Below are positions 7,530 through 19,421 of a stretch of DNA of 64,000 nucleotides, one piece after another. Within the stretch, counting starts at the first letter, position 1. The number at the start of each line of letters is the position of its first letter. Made by a program: the position numbers and the translations under genes. This DNA is from Comamonas sp. SCN 65-56 (GTDB lineage Bacteria; Pseudomonadota; Gammaproteobacteria; Burkholderiales; Burkholderiaceae_C): positions 1-64,000 of the forward strand of contig NZ_MEDS01000023.1 in NCBI RefSeq assembly GCF_001724135.1, written 5' to 3'. The notes below the pieces were generated by a model. The model was not told the DNA's origin, searched no databases, and was given only the letters and a program-made list of their open reading frames with translations.

Positions 7530-8892
7530 TCTTCACCTCGCCGTTTTCCTGTACCAGCCATGATTGGATGGCGTTGTCGTGGTAGATCGAGCGCGAGCCG
7601 CGCACGGCCCGCAGTTCCTTGAGGCTGGGTTGCACATAGCCGGTTTCGTCGATGGCGCGGCTTTGCACGATGGTGGGCTTGCCATCCCAGACCCAATCCA
7701 GGCTGAAGCGGGTGAGGCATTTGGAGAGGATGGGAGATTCCAGCCGCGCCGTTTTCCAGTTGCGCCCGCCGTCGACGGAAACATCCACGCGCTTGACCTT
7801 GCCCCGACCCGACCAGGCGAGACCGGTGATGCTGTAGAAGCCCTTGTCCAGCAGCACCTGCCCGCCAGAGGGGGTGGTGATGACGCTCTTGCATTCCTGG
7901 ATGCTGGTGTACTGGCGGTGCTGGCCGTCGGGCATGAGATCGATGTAGTGCACCGCCTCATCCTTGGTGGCCCAGGCCATGTCGCCCAGCTCCACGCGGC
8001 GCAGGTACTTGACCCAGCTCACGCCTTGCACGCCAGGCACCACCAGGCGCAGCGGATAGCCGTTCTCCGGCCGCACCATCTCGCCGTTCTGGCCCCAGGC
8101 AACGAGCACCTCGCCACTGGTGACCAGTTCGATCGGAATGGTGCGGGTCATCGATGAGCCGTCGGCGCCTTCGGCAAGAATGAACTTGCCCTTTTTGAGA
8201 TCGGCGCCGGCCATTTCCAGCAGCGTGATCAGCGGCACGCCGGTGTATTCGCAGCAGGCCAGCATGCCGTGGGTGTACTGCACCGTGGGCACGGCGACGT
8301 TGCCCCAGTTCATACCGGTGTTGGCGCCGCATTCGATGAAGTGAAAGCGCGAGACGGCGGGCAGGCGCATCAGATCGTCCATGGTGAAGACCTTGGGCGT
8401 CTTCACCAGGCCGTTGATCATGAAGCGGTGCTGCTGCGGGTCGATGTCCCACCAACCCTGGTGGTGGCGCTCGAAGTGCAAGCCGTTGGGCGTGACGATG
8501 CCGAACAGCGATTGCAGCGGCGTGAACGAGACCGAGGCCTGGTTGGTCTGCGTGAGGCCCGGGCTCTGGCGCCGCTGCACGTTGCCTTCGTACTTGGACG
8601 GCAGGCCGTAGGGGCGTGCCGCCACGGGTTGGCCCAGGCCGGTGCTGTGCTTGGGCAGTTTCAAAATGGCGGGGTCGCCGTCACCGACATCGGCCGGCTG
8701 CGCCGTTGCGTGCAAGGCCGCGCCACCGGCCATGGCTGCGGCAAATGCGCTGCGGATGAAGCCACGCCTTCCGTGGATGCCGTGCGAATGGACTTCGGCC
8801 ACGTCCGCCCGGTCCAGGAAATTTTCAGGCGCCTTGCGCACCAGGCCACGGGATTGGCTGGCCGGCGCGGGCTGGGGTTGGAGGTCTGTCAT
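7513..8892 (-). CDS. soxC: SoxC, molybdenum cofactor sulfane dehydrogenase subunit
   Basis: SoxC is a sulfite-oxidase-family molybdoenzyme that oxidises the sulfane sulfur bound to SoxY. The 459-residue form has a twin-arginine signal (HGRRGFIRSAF, residues 41-51), a Moco domain with the ligand cysteine in FIECGANTGMN (about Cys187), and a C-terminal dimerisation domain with SVDGGRNWKTA and SLDWVWDGKP. The ATG at 8892 is preferred because the protein then begins like relatives; an in-frame ATG at 8952 would add 20 unrelated residues. Neither has a strong ribosome-binding site. Confidence 0.95.
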   Translation of the reverse strand: MTDLQPQPAPASQSRGLVRKAPENFLDRADVAEVHSHGIHGRRGFIRSAFAAAMAGGAALHATAQPADVGDGDPAILKLPKHSTGLGQPVAARPYGLPSKYEGNVQRRQSPGLTQTNQASVSFTPLQSLFGIVTPNGLHFERHHQGWWDIDPQQHRFMINGLVKTPKVFTMDDLMRLPAVSRFHFIECGANTGMNWGNVAVPTVQYTHGMLACCEYTGVPLITLLEMAGADLKKGKFILAEGADGSSMTRTIPIELVTSGEVLVAWGQNGEMVRPENGYPLRLVVPGVQGVSWVKYLRRVELGDMAWATKDEAVHYIDLMPDGQHRQYTSIQECKSVITTPSGGQVLLDKGFYSITGLAWSGRGKVKRVDVSVDGGRNWKTARLESPILSKCLTRFSLDWVWDGKPTIVQSRAIDETGYVQPSLKELRAVRGSRSIYHDNAIQSWLVQENGEVKNVQVA

Positions 8893-8985
8893 GGGGTTGG
8901 AGTTGTCTGTGGAATATTCGATTTTGCTTATATTAAACGATGGTTCGCGCATTGCACATAGGGGTTCGCCCTCGGATGCGGAGCG

Positions 8986-9315
8986 TCAATTCTTGAAGTG
9001 GTAATAGGTCTGGTTGAGCCATGCGGCGATGTCCGTCACTTCTTCCGGAAACAGATTGGCGTTGGTGCCCGCATTGCATTGCTCCACCTTGCCCAGTAGT
9101 TGACCGGCGCTCTTGATGGCTTGCCCGGGGCGGTAGATATCCTTGCCGTCGCGCGCCCATTTCATCGCATGGCATGCATCGCATTGGTGCGAGGCCACGA
9201 GCTTGCCGCCGTCGGCGGGTTTCGCGTCCTTGAAGAGCGCGGGTACCTGCGCGTACACGGCGGTCGTCAGCAGCGCTCCGAACATGAAGGCCAGTGTGCG
9301 GCTTGTGGGGTGCAT
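8986..9315 (-). CDS. small periplasmic c-type cytochrome
   Basis: A 109-residue protein with a signal peptide (cleavage after TAVYA) and a single haem motif, CDACH, about 22 residues into the mature chain. It lacks a clear Met-Pro motif after the haem, so its axial ligand is uncertain. Located between the thioredoxin and soxC, it is probably an electron carrier for Sox or a redox partner of the neighbouring thioredoxin. Small cytochromes at this position occur in other betaproteobacterial sox clusters; I give no symbol. Confidence 0.85.
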   Translation of the reverse strand: MHPTSRTLAFMFGALLTTAVYAQVPALFKDAKPADGGKLVASHQCDACHAMKWARDGKDIYRPGQAIKSAGQLLGKVEQCNAGTNANLFPEEVTDIAAWLNQTYYHFKN

Positions 9316-9380
9316 GGTGGGTGTCTCCGGAATGGGGGGTGTTCTGCGTTCACGACGAGGCGATCCTGAGCGCTGCAGTA

Positions 9381-9869
9381 TCAGCCATTGAGCGCCTTGC
9401 GCGCGGTTTCCAGGCGCCGATCGAGCAGCCCGGAGTAAAAATCATTGTCGCCGCCCGCCAGTCGGGGCGCCACTTCCGCGCACCCTTTGCCGAAAAAGAG
9501 CACCGTGGGCGCCACCTTGACACCCCAGGCGCGCACCAGCGCACCGTGCGTCGTCGCCTGACCTGTCAGGTCAACGGTGGCGCGCTGCTCCAGCATGTCA
9601 ATCTGCACCACCTGCAGGCCTTCGCGCTCGTGCATGGGGCCAAGGTAGTTGTTGCGCACCACTTCGCAAAACGGGCAGCCATGCAGACTCACCATCACCA
9701 CCAGCGGCTTGCGCTTTGCCAGAGCCTGCTGCAACTCTTGCGGCAGGTTGGTGGATGCGGGCAACGTACGGGCCGCAGCGCGCGCGTTTGGCAACGGCGC
9801 GATGCTGGCCATGCCTGCCAGCAGCAGATGACGCCGGTTCACGATCGCCTGCATACCCAGGGGCTTCAT
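9381..9869 (-). CDS. SoxW-like periplasmic thioredoxin
   Basis: A 162-residue thioredoxin-fold protein with an N-terminal export signal (NRRHLLLAGMASIA, a possible twin-arginine type) and the active-site motif CPFC at Cys65-Cys68. A cis-proline segment (VKVAPTVLFF) is present. SoxW proteins in sox clusters keep SoxY or other Sox cysteines reduced, which is the most likely role here. Its start overlaps the end of the upstream metallo-hydrolase by four bases (ATGA). It could also be called a thioredoxin-family SoxS-like protein. Confidence 0.8.
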   Translation of the reverse strand: MKPLGMQAIVNRRHLLLAGMASIAPLPNARAAARTLPASTNLPQELQQALAKRKPLVVMVSLHGCPFCEVVRNNYLGPMHEREGLQVVQIDMLEQRATVDLTGQATTHGALVRAWGVKVAPTVLFFGKGCAEVAPRLAGGDNDFYSGLLDRRLETARKALNG

Positions 9870-10831
9870 CGGGCGTCGTGCTCCATCAGCAAATAGGTGT
9901 TGTAGGCATTCATGCGGTTGGCCGCGCCGAAGAGCGGCATGTGCTCATACTGGCTCCAGTCGGTGGCCTTGTAGGCATCATCAAACGGCGTCATGTCCTC
10001 GGCTGCCTTGCCCATGGTCTTGCGCAGATAGCGCAGGTAGTCGCGCGTGAATTGCATGTCCTTGGCGGCATCGGTGGAAATGTTGCCATGCCCCGGAATG
10101 ACGACCTGAACGCCGAGTTTCAGCAGCTCGTCGAGCGACTGGATCCAGTGCCCGCTGTCGGCGTCGCCGACGTAGGGAATGCGGCCGCGGAAAACCAGGT
10201 CGCCGCAATACAGCGTCTTGCGCTGCGGCAGCCAGACGACGACATCGTCCACCGTATGCGCCGGACCGACCGGGATGATCTGCAGTTCGGTGTCGCCTAC
10301 CGTCAATTTGGTGGGGCCATTGATCCATTCGTCCGCGGGTACGAGGTGCGTGTTTTCATCGATCCACGGTGCGAGCTCCGTGCGCGAGGCCTGCAAGCGT
10401 AGCCGCGCCGTGTCCGAATAGAGGTACTCACGCCCGAGCTGCTGGGCGATGATGCGCGCCCCCAGCGCCTTGAAAACCTGCAGACCATATATGTGGTCGG
10501 CGTGGTAATGCGTCAGGATGACATGCGAGATGGGTTTGGGTGTGACCTTGCGGATTTCCCCAATGAAACGCTCGGCCGCCGCCGGCGAACCCAACGCGTC
10601 GACCACTACCACGCTGTCACTGGTGATGATGAACCCGGCGTTGGAGATGAAATTCTGATTGGACGATGAGCCCATTGCGGACACGCCTTCCACATACCAG
10701 CACCCTGGAGATGCCTCGCGAGCCTTCATTTCCGGCAACGCTGCCAGGCTGTGGCGCGTGAAACCAGTGCCTGCCACTGCCAGCAGCGACCATTGCAACA
10801 ACGTTCGCCGATTCAGACGCTCGACCATCAT
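9866..10831 (-). CDS. SoxH-like metallo-beta-lactamase-fold hydrolase
   Basis: A 321-residue secreted metallo-beta-lactamase-fold protein, first gene of the sox operon. The signal includes LNRRTLLQWSLLAVAG. Zinc-ligand motifs are visible: HYHADH (108-113), a histidine in GPAHTVDD (about 192), Asp211 in YCGDLVF, and IPGHGN. SoxH-type proteins accompany many sox clusters but are not required for thiosulfate oxidation in the organisms tested; related zinc hydrolases also occur beside PQQ systems. Substrate unknown. A good promoter lies just upstream (10863-10891). Confidence 0.8.
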   Translation of the reverse strand: MMVERLNRRTLLQWSLLAVAGTGFTRHSLAALPEMKAREASPGCWYVEGVSAMGSSSNQNFISNAGFIITSDSVVVVDALGSPAAAERFIGEIRKVTPKPISHVILTHYHADHIYGLQVFKALGARIIAQQLGREYLYSDTARLRLQASRTELAPWIDENTHLVPADEWINGPTKLTVGDTELQIIPVGPAHTVDDVVVWLPQRKTLYCGDLVFRGRIPYVGDADSGHWIQSLDELLKLGVQVVIPGHGNISTDAAKDMQFTRDYLRYLRKTMGKAAEDMTPFDDAYKATDWSQYEHMPLFGAANRMNAYNTYLLMEHDAR

Positions 10832-10862
10832 TCACCTCAGTTGTATAAGCAATTGCTGAATT

Positions 10863-10891
10863 ATTGTCTGCATTGTGACCGCGTTTGACAA
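10863..10891 (-). promoter_or_regulatory. candidate sigma-70 promoter of the sox operon
   Basis: On the minus strand TTGTCA (10886-10891) and GACAAT (10863-10868) are separated by 17 bases, about 30 bases upstream of the first sox gene. A perfect 10-bp palindrome AGCAATTGCT lies between promoter and start (10848-10857) and could be an operator. The regulator is not in the window. Confidence 0.5.
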
Positions 10892-10946
10892 AGCCTGCTC
10901 CACGCAGCAATCCGTTGGGAGTTGTCCACATGTGCGCAACCCGTGA

Positions 10947-10975
10947 TTGACCTTCTGGGTGGATGTTTGTACGGT
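10947..10975 (+). promoter_or_regulatory. candidate promoter of the carbonic anhydrase gene
   Basis: TTGACC (10947-10952) and a weak TACGGT (10970-10975) are 17 bases apart, with AGGAG and a GTG start about 35 bases downstream. It diverges from the sox promoter. Confidence 0.35.
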
Positions 10976-11010
10976 CACGCCCTCATGTAACCCGGATACA
11001 GGAGTCAAGT

Positions 11011-11718
11011 GTGCAGAACAAATTTCATCGTCGACGTGTCCTGCAGGTTGCCGCTTGCGCAGCAGCCGGTGCCATCGCAGCCCCGGCGTTGGCACGCAGT
11101 GATTGCGCTGTATTCACCCGCGAGACGCAAGGGCAGGTGTCACCCGCGGCTGCGCTCAAGCGTTTGCAGGAGGGCAATGCGCGCTTTGTTGCGGGTGAAA
11201 CGATTCACTGCGATCTGCGCCGACAGGTGGCGGAAACCGCCGGCGGCCAGGCGCCGTTTGCCGCCGTGGTCGGCTGCATCGACAGCCGCGTGCCACCTGA
11301 ACTTGTGTTCGATCAGCGCATTGGTGATATTTTTGCTGCACGCGTGGCGGGCAACATCGTCAACGACGACATCCTGGGCAGTCTGGAGTTCGCCACGCAA
11401 CTGGCCGGTGCCAGGCTTATCGTGGTGCTGGGCCACAGCGAGTGCGGCGCGGTCAAGGGCGCGGTGGACGATGCCAAGCTCGGCCACCTGACCGGACTGC
11501 TGGCGCAAATTCGCCCGGCGCTGGCGGGCGTGGAATACCGCGGCGTTCCCAGCTCCAAGGACAAGGCGCTGGTGCAGCGCGTGGCCGAGCGCAATGTGCA
11601 GGATGCCGTCAAGAAGCTGGCGCGTGCGCCGGTGCTGGCGGGGCAGGTGGGTGAAGGCCGGCTGTTGATCGTGGGCGCGATGCACGACGTGGCGACGGGG
11701 AAGATCGGTTGGTTGTGA
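11011..11718 (+). CDS. exported beta-class carbonic anhydrase
   Basis: The enzyme interconverts CO2 and bicarbonate. Zinc ligands are visible as Cys89 and, in GHSECG, His142 and Cys145; the Asp91-Arg93 dyad is in CIDSRVP. The N-terminus has FHRRRVLQVAACAAAGAIAAPALA, a twin-arginine-like export signal, so the enzyme probably acts in the periplasm. The GTG start at 11011 (235 residues) is chosen because GGAG lies 7 bases upstream and the signal follows directly. It diverges from the sox operon. Confidence 0.9.
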   Translation: MQNKFHRRRVLQVAACAAAGAIAAPALARSDCAVFTRETQGQVSPAAALKRLQEGNARFVAGETIHCDLRRQVAETAGGQAPFAAVVGCIDSRVPPELVFDQRIGDIFAARVAGNIVNDDILGSLEFATQLAGARLIVVLGHSECGAVKGAVDDAKLGHLTGLLAQIRPALAGVEYRGVPSSKDKALVQRVAERNVQDAVKKLARAPVLAGQVGEGRLLIVGAMHDVATGKIGWL

Positions 11719-11731
11719 CGCCGCACCCATG

Positions 11732-11756
11732 AAAAAGGCCACCTGAGGGTGGCCTT
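11732..11756 (-). terminator. intrinsic terminator after carB
   Basis: AAGGCCACC and GGTGGCCTT (11735-11743 and 11748-11756) form a 9-bp stem around TGAG. On the minus strand it is followed by TTTTT, just after the carB stop. It may also stop the convergent carbonic anhydrase transcript. Confidence 0.8.
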
Positions 11757-11776
11757 GATGGTCAAGCTCTGGAGCA

Positions 11777-15055
<3,279 letters not shown>

Positions 15056-15065
15056 GGTGTGTTCT

Positions 15066-15437
15066 TTATTCGGTGGCGGGCGCGGGGCGCATGGCCAGGC
15101 GCGCCAGCAGCTTTTCGGCGCGCTCGGACGGCAGGTTTTTCTGCATCAGCTGGATCAGGCCGTCGCCCTGCACCAAGGGGCGCAGCACTTCGGCCTCGCT
15201 CTCGTGGAAGGTAGCGCTCCACTCGGTCAGCGTGGTGTCGAAGGTTTCGTCATCCCAGGTCTTGCCCTTGGCGATCAAGGTCACCAGCGGCATGGCCTTG
15301 TTGGTGATGAAGGCCTTGCGGTAGGGCTTTTGCTGCCAGCGCGTGGCAAACCAGCCGCGGTGCGGCTCGGCCAGCGTGAGCATGCGCTTGGCGATCGCCT
15401 TTTCCAGCATGGCCTGGGGGAAGCTGAAGAGTTTCAT
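15066..15437 (-). CDS. conserved-looking unknown protein between carA and carB
   Basis: A 123-residue soluble protein starting [20 protein letters not shown] that I do not recognise. It has aromatic-rich ([17 protein letters not shown]) and acidic segments, no cysteine and no signal peptide. It lies 10 bases before carB and 19 bases after carA in the same direction, so it is co-transcribed with them. Location alone does not show that it takes part in carbamoyl phosphate synthesis. Confidence 0.7.
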   Translation of the reverse strand: MKLFSFPQAMLEKAIAKRMLTLAEPHRGWFATRWQQKPYRKAFITNKAMPLVTLIAKGKTWDDETFDTTLTEWSATFHESEAEVLRPLVQGDGLIQLMQKNLPSERAEKLLARLAMRPAPATE

Positions 15438-15456
15438 TGCGTTGGCTGGGTGGGGC

Positions 15457-16629
15457 TCAGTGCGCCTTTGCGGCCTGGATCAGCGTGATGAAGCGATCGA
15501 ACAGGTAGTCCACGTCGTGCAGGCCGGGCGAGGCTTCGGGGTGGCCCTGGAAGCTGAACATCGGCTTGTCGCGGCAGCGCATGCCCTGCAGCGTGTTGTC
15601 GAACAGGCTCACGTGGGTGGCGCACAGGCTCTCGGGCAGGTCTTTCATGTCCACTGCGAAGCCGTGGTTCTGGCTGGTGATTGCCACGCGCCCGTTATCG
15701 AGGTCTTTCACCGGGTGGTTGGCGCCGTGGTGGCCGTGCGTCATCTTGAAGGTCCTGGCGCCGCTCGCCAGCGCCATGATCTGGTGGCCCAGGCAGATGC
15801 CGAAGGTGGGGATGTTGCTGGCCATGATCTCCTTGACGGCGGCGACCGCGTAGTCGCAGGCGGCGGGGTCGCCCGGGCCGTTGGAGAGAAAGATGCCGTC
15901 CGGCTTCATTGCAAAAACCTCGGCGGCGGGCGTTTGTGCAGGCACCACGGTGATGCTGCAACCGCGTTCGGCCAGCAGGCGCAGGATGTTGCGCTTGATG
16001 CCGAAGTCGTAGGCGACGACGTGAAAGCGCGGCTCGGCGAGCACGCCGTAGCCCGTGCCCAACCGCCACTTGGTCTGGGTCCAGGGGTAGGCAGTCTTGG
16101 TGCTGACCACCTTGGCCAGGTCCAGCCCGGTCATGTCGGGCACGGCGCGCGCAGCGGTCAGTGCCTGGTCGACGTGCTTTTGCGTGACGGTTTCACCCTC
16201 GGCCAGTGCCAGGATGGCGCCGTTTTGCGCGCCCTTTTCGCGCAGATGGCGGGTGAGCTTGCGCGTGTCGATGTTGGCGATCGCCACCGTGGCGTGGTTG
16301 GCGAGGTAGGCGGGCAGCGTCTCGGTCATGCGCCAGTTGCTGGCCAGCAGCGGCAGATCCTTGATGATCAGGCCGGCGGCGTGCACCTTGCCCGATTCGT
16401 TGTCTTCCTCGTTGGTGCCGTAGTTGCCGATGTGCGGATACGTGAGCGTCACGATCTGCTGGCAGTAGCTCGGGTCGGTGAGGATTTCCTGATAGCCGGT
16501 CATCGCGGTGTTGAACACCACTTCGCCGGTGGTCGTGCCGGGTGCGCCTATGGACAGGCCCGTGAAGACCGTTCCGTCGGCCAGCGCGAGCAGGGCTGGC
16601 GGGAAGGCTTCTTTGAGAGTGGAAAGCAA
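15457..16629 (-). CDS. carA: carbamoyl-phosphate synthase small chain
   Basis: CarA is the glutamine amidotransferase subunit that delivers ammonia to CarB. The 390-residue protein has the N-terminal CPSase domain ([13 protein letters not shown] at the start) and a class I amidotransferase domain with the nucleophile cysteine in GICLGHQ (about 275) and the His-Glu pair in QGHPEASPG (about 360). It is the first gene of the carA-unknown-carB operon and diverges from ubiG across about 200 bases. Confidence 0.98.
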   Translation of the reverse strand: MLSTLKEAFPPALLALADGTVFTGLSIGAPGTTTGEVVFNTAMTGYQEILTDPSYCQQIVTLTYPHIGNYGTNEEDNESGKVHAAGLIIKDLPLLASNWRMTETLPAYLANHATVAIANIDTRKLTRHLREKGAQNGAILALAEGETVTQKHVDQALTAARAVPDMTGLDLAKVVSTKTAYPWTQTKWRLGTGYGVLAEPRFHVVAYDFGIKRNILRLLAERGCSITVVPAQTPAAEVFAMKPDGIFLSNGPGDPAACDYAVAAVKEIMASNIPTFGICLGHQIMALASGARTFKMTHGHHGANHPVKDLDNGRVAITSQNHGFAVDMKDLPESLCATHVSLFDNTLQGMRCRDKPMFSFQGHPEASPGLHDVDYLFDRFITLIQAAKAH

Positions 16630-16829
16630 GGGGTTCTCCGAAAAGTTCGGGTCGCCCGGTCGCGCTCTGGAATGAAAAGCATCCTGGGCGCGATTTTGTG
16701 AAGCTTGCTTGGGATGCTGCCGGGCGACTGTTGTATGAGAAAGCCGCTTATTTTAATCGGTTCACTGAAAGCGCGCTTTCGTATCACGAAAAAATGCTGC
16801 GGTGCCTTGAAGGGGTGACAATCCCCGTC

Positions 16830-17543
16830 ATGACGACGCCCGTGAATGCCGATCCGGCAGAGCTTGAAAAATTTTCCGACCTTGCCCACCGCTGGTGGGA
16901 TGCAGAGGGCGAATTCCGTCCCCTGCACCAGATCAACCCGCTGCGCCTGGCGTGGATTGACGGCATTGCACCGCTGGCGGGCCGGCAGGTGCTGGATGTC
17001 GGTTGCGGCGGTGGCATTCTGGCCGAATCCATGGCTGGCAAGGCGGCGCAGGTGACGGGGATAGACCTTGCGACCAAGCCGCTGCGCGTGGCGCAACTGC
17101 ACGCGCTGGAGGCTGGTATCGCCAATCTGGCCTACCGCGAGGTGAGCGCCGAGACGCTGGCCGAGGAAAGCCCGGCCGGTTTCGATATCGTGACCTGCAT
17201 GGAGATGCTCGAGCATGTGCCCGACCCGGCCTCGGTCGTTGCCGCCTGCGCGCGCCTTGTCAAGCCGGGCGGCTGGGTGTTTTTTTCCACCATCAACCGC
17301 AATCCCAAGTCGTTTGCGTTTGCCATCGTGGGCGCGGAATACGTGCTGAAGCTGCTGCCGCGCGGCACGCATGACTGGGCCAAGTTCATCACACCGAGCG
17401 AACTGGCCGCCGCCTGCCGTGCCGCAGGTCTGGACCTGCTGCACACGCGCGGCATGCAATACAACCCGCTCACGCGCCGCTATTGGCTCGATGGCGATAC
17501 CAGCGTGAACTACCTCGTCGCGACGCAGCGACCGGCGGCATGA
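16830..17543 (+). CDS. ubiG: UbiG, ubiquinone O-methyltransferase
   Basis: UbiG performs both O-methylations in ubiquinone synthesis with S-adenosylmethionine. The 237-residue protein begins with the usual [14 protein letters not shown] segment, has the SAM motif [13 protein letters not shown], and the family-typical [11 protein letters not shown] and [12 protein letters not shown] segments. The ATG at 16830 gives the usual length; upstream codons in the same frame have no family similarity. It overlaps the next gene by four bases (ATGA). Confidence 0.97.
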   Translation: MTTPVNADPAELEKFSDLAHRWWDAEGEFRPLHQINPLRLAWIDGIAPLAGRQVLDVGCGGGILAESMAGKAAQVTGIDLATKPLRVAQLHALEAGIANLAYREVSAETLAEESPAGFDIVTCMEMLEHVPDPASVVAACARLVKPGGWVFFSTINRNPKSFAFAIVGAEYVLKLLPRGTHDWAKFITPSELAAACRAAGLDLLHTRGMQYNPLTRRYWLDGDTSVNYLVATQRPAA

Positions 17544-18211
17544 GCGGCGCGCTGTTTCATGGCATCCGGGCAGTGCTGTTCGACCTGGACGGCACGCTGA
17601 TCGACAGCGCGCCGGATCTGGGCGCCGCTGCCGAGCAGATGCGCCTGGCGCGGGGGCTGGAGCCACTCGGGCTGGCTGCCTACCGGGCCCATGCCGGCAT
17701 GGGCGCGCGCGGCATGATGGGCGTGGCGTTTGGCGTGACGCCGGATCAACCCGAATTTGCCGCGCTGCGTGACGAGTTCTTTGACCGTTACGAGGCTTGC
17801 ATTCACGACAGAACGCAGGTGTTCGATGGCGTTGCTCCACTGATCGCCGCGCTGCAGGCACGGGGCCTGCAATGGGGAGTGGTCACCAACAAACATGAGC
17901 GCTTCACGCGCTTGATTGCTGCGCGTTTGCCCCTTTTTGCCAGCAGCAGTGCCTTTGTCAGCGGCGACACCACACCGCACATGAAACCGCACCCGGCCTC
18001 GCTGCTGGAGGCCTGCAGACGGCTCGATCTGGCGTCGTCACACTGCATCTACGTGGGCGACGACGAACGTGACATGGCAGCAGGGCGCGCGGCCGGCATG
18101 GGAACGGTGGCGGCGCTCTATGGCTACCTCGGCAGCGATGCGAAGACGCAGGCCTGGGGCGCGGATGCGAGCGTGGGGCATCCGATGCAGTGTCTGGACC
18201 TGTTGCCGTGA
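17540..18211 (+). CDS. HAD phosphatase (phosphoglycolate or MurNAc-6-P phosphatase type)
   Basis: A 223-residue HAD-superfamily phosphatase with the nucleophile motif FDLDGTLID, motif II in GVVTNKH, a motif III lysine in HMKPHP and the acidic motif IV VGDDERD. It looks like phosphoglycolate phosphatase Gph. In pseudomonads the ubiG-linked Gph homologue is MupP, the N-acetylmuramate 6-phosphate phosphatase of peptidoglycan recycling, so that is a serious alternative. Translationally coupled to ubiG. Confidence 0.85.
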   Translation: MSGALFHGIRAVLFDLDGTLIDSAPDLGAAAEQMRLARGLEPLGLAAYRAHAGMGARGMMGVAFGVTPDQPEFAALRDEFFDRYEACIHDRTQVFDGVAPLIAALQARGLQWGVVTNKHERFTRLIAARLPLFASSSAFVSGDTTPHMKPHPASLLEACRRLDLASSHCIYVGDDERDMAAGRAAGMGTVAALYGYLGSDAKTQAWGADASVGHPMQCLDLLP

Positions 18212-18263
18212 GTGCCGGCCGGGTGCCGTAGCCCTGACCGGCATCGCCTTCCGGCGCGGATGG

Positions 18264-19403
18264 TCAGTGGTTCTGGATGGTCTTGAAGAACGCCAGAATG
18301 TTGCTGATCTGGTCTTCCTTCAGCGTACCGCCCCAGGTGGGCATGCCGGCATCGGGGCGACCTTCCTCAATGGTTTGTTTGGCGACTTTCAGCCAGTCGT
18401 CGCCGTACTTGCCCTTGAGCCGGCGCAGGTCACGTTGACGGATGGGGCTGGCGCCATTGGGCGAATGGCAGTGCGAACAGGTGCTGTTGAACAGCTCCCG
18501 CCCAGCGGCGGCCGGATCGGCGGCTGCTGCCACCAGCATCCGATACGGTGATGCTTGACCATAGGGGACTTCCCCATCAGCTGCCGGTATCAGTGCCACA
18601 TCGGCAGGGCCGGCCTTGCCCTGCGCCATGCCGAGCGCCACGGGCTTGCTCTGCGGAAAGCCGTATTTTTCAGCCAGCGCCGTGATTTGGGGGTGCAGCT
18701 CGGTGAGCGCAGCGTCGATGCGCGCCAGGAGTGCGCCGTTGTTTGCCGGCACGGCGACCGCCACCTGGTGGTTCATGTGTTCGCCCGAGACCGGGGTCAC
18801 GCGCCAGCGGTTGTGGTAGCGGGTCAGGTTGTCATAACCCGCGGTGGGCCCCCACATGAAGGCCGCGTCGATCTCGCCCTTGTCCAGCGCTGCGAGGATA
18901 TCGGCGTCGCTGCGGTAGGTGACAGTGGTGTAGCCGCCCTGGGCTGCGAGGATGATTTGCGGTGTGGACGCAAACCCGACGCCGATGCGCTTGCCCTTGA
19001 GGTCGGCGAGTTGCGAGAAGCTGAAGAATGGCGGCGCCACCACGGCATAGGCGACATCCAGGAAGGCCCGGGTGCGTTTCATGCCGCGCGTGCCGTAGTC
19101 CTTGTCCGCTGGCAGGGCGAAGTAGGCGTCGCATTTGCCCGCAAGAATGGTATTGCGCAAGGCCTTGCGCTGGTTCATCGAAAGCCACCAGACGTACTGC
19201 GGTTGGGCATCCAGTTTGTGCGCGACCAGATTGGCCAGATCCACGTACAAGCCGTGTTCGGCCCCTTCGGCCTTGCTGTAGGGGAGATTGTCCGGGTCGC
19301 TGCAGATGCGCAAGGTTGTTGCGGATGCAGTCGGCGCCGCCAGGGCGCCCGCTGCCAGTACTGCAGAAACCAGGCCCCCAATCCATGCTGTCTTGAGGTT
19401 CAT
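18264..19403 (-). CDS. MxaJ/XoxJ-like binding protein fused to cytochrome c
   Basis: A 379-residue exported protein with two parts. After a signal peptide (about residues 1-28), residues 30-250 form a periplasmic substrate-binding fold with the start typical of the MxaJ/XoxJ group (LRICSDPDNLPYS) and cysteines 34 and 91. Residues 295-379 form a cytochrome c domain with CSHCH (309-313) and Met354 in GMPTW. MxaJ/XoxJ and a cytochrome c are normally separate partners of PQQ methanol dehydrogenases; here they are one chain. It follows the PQQ dehydrogenase gene with an 18-base gap, so it is probably its activator and electron acceptor. Confidence 0.85.
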   Translation of the reverse strand: MNLKTAWIGGLVSAVLAAGALAAPTASATTLRICSDPDNLPYSKAEGAEHGLYVDLANLVAHKLDAQPQYVWWLSMNQRKALRNTILAGKCDAYFALPADKDYGTRGMKRTRAFLDVAYAVVAPPFFSFSQLADLKGKRIGVGFASTPQIILAAQGGYTTVTYRSDADILAALDKGEIDAAFMWGPTAGYDNLTRYHNRWRVTPVSGEHMNHQVAVAVPANNGALLARIDAALTELHPQITALAEKYGFPQSKPVALGMAQGKAGPADVALIPAADGEVPYGQASPYRMLVAAAADPAAAGRELFNSTCSHCHSPNGASPIRQRDLRRLKGKYGDDWLKVAKQTIEEGRPDAGMPTWGGTLKEDQISNILAFFKTIQNH

Positions 19404-19421
19404 GGTTTCACACTTTCGCCA

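Noticed and set aside
10832-11095. 87-codon minus-strand frame upstream of the sox operon
   Set aside because: It covers a divergent promoter region and shows no protein-like features.
16548-17861. 437-codon minus-strand frame opposite ubiG and the phosphatase gene
   Set aside because: UbiG motifs are convincing on the plus strand; this frame is a shadow.
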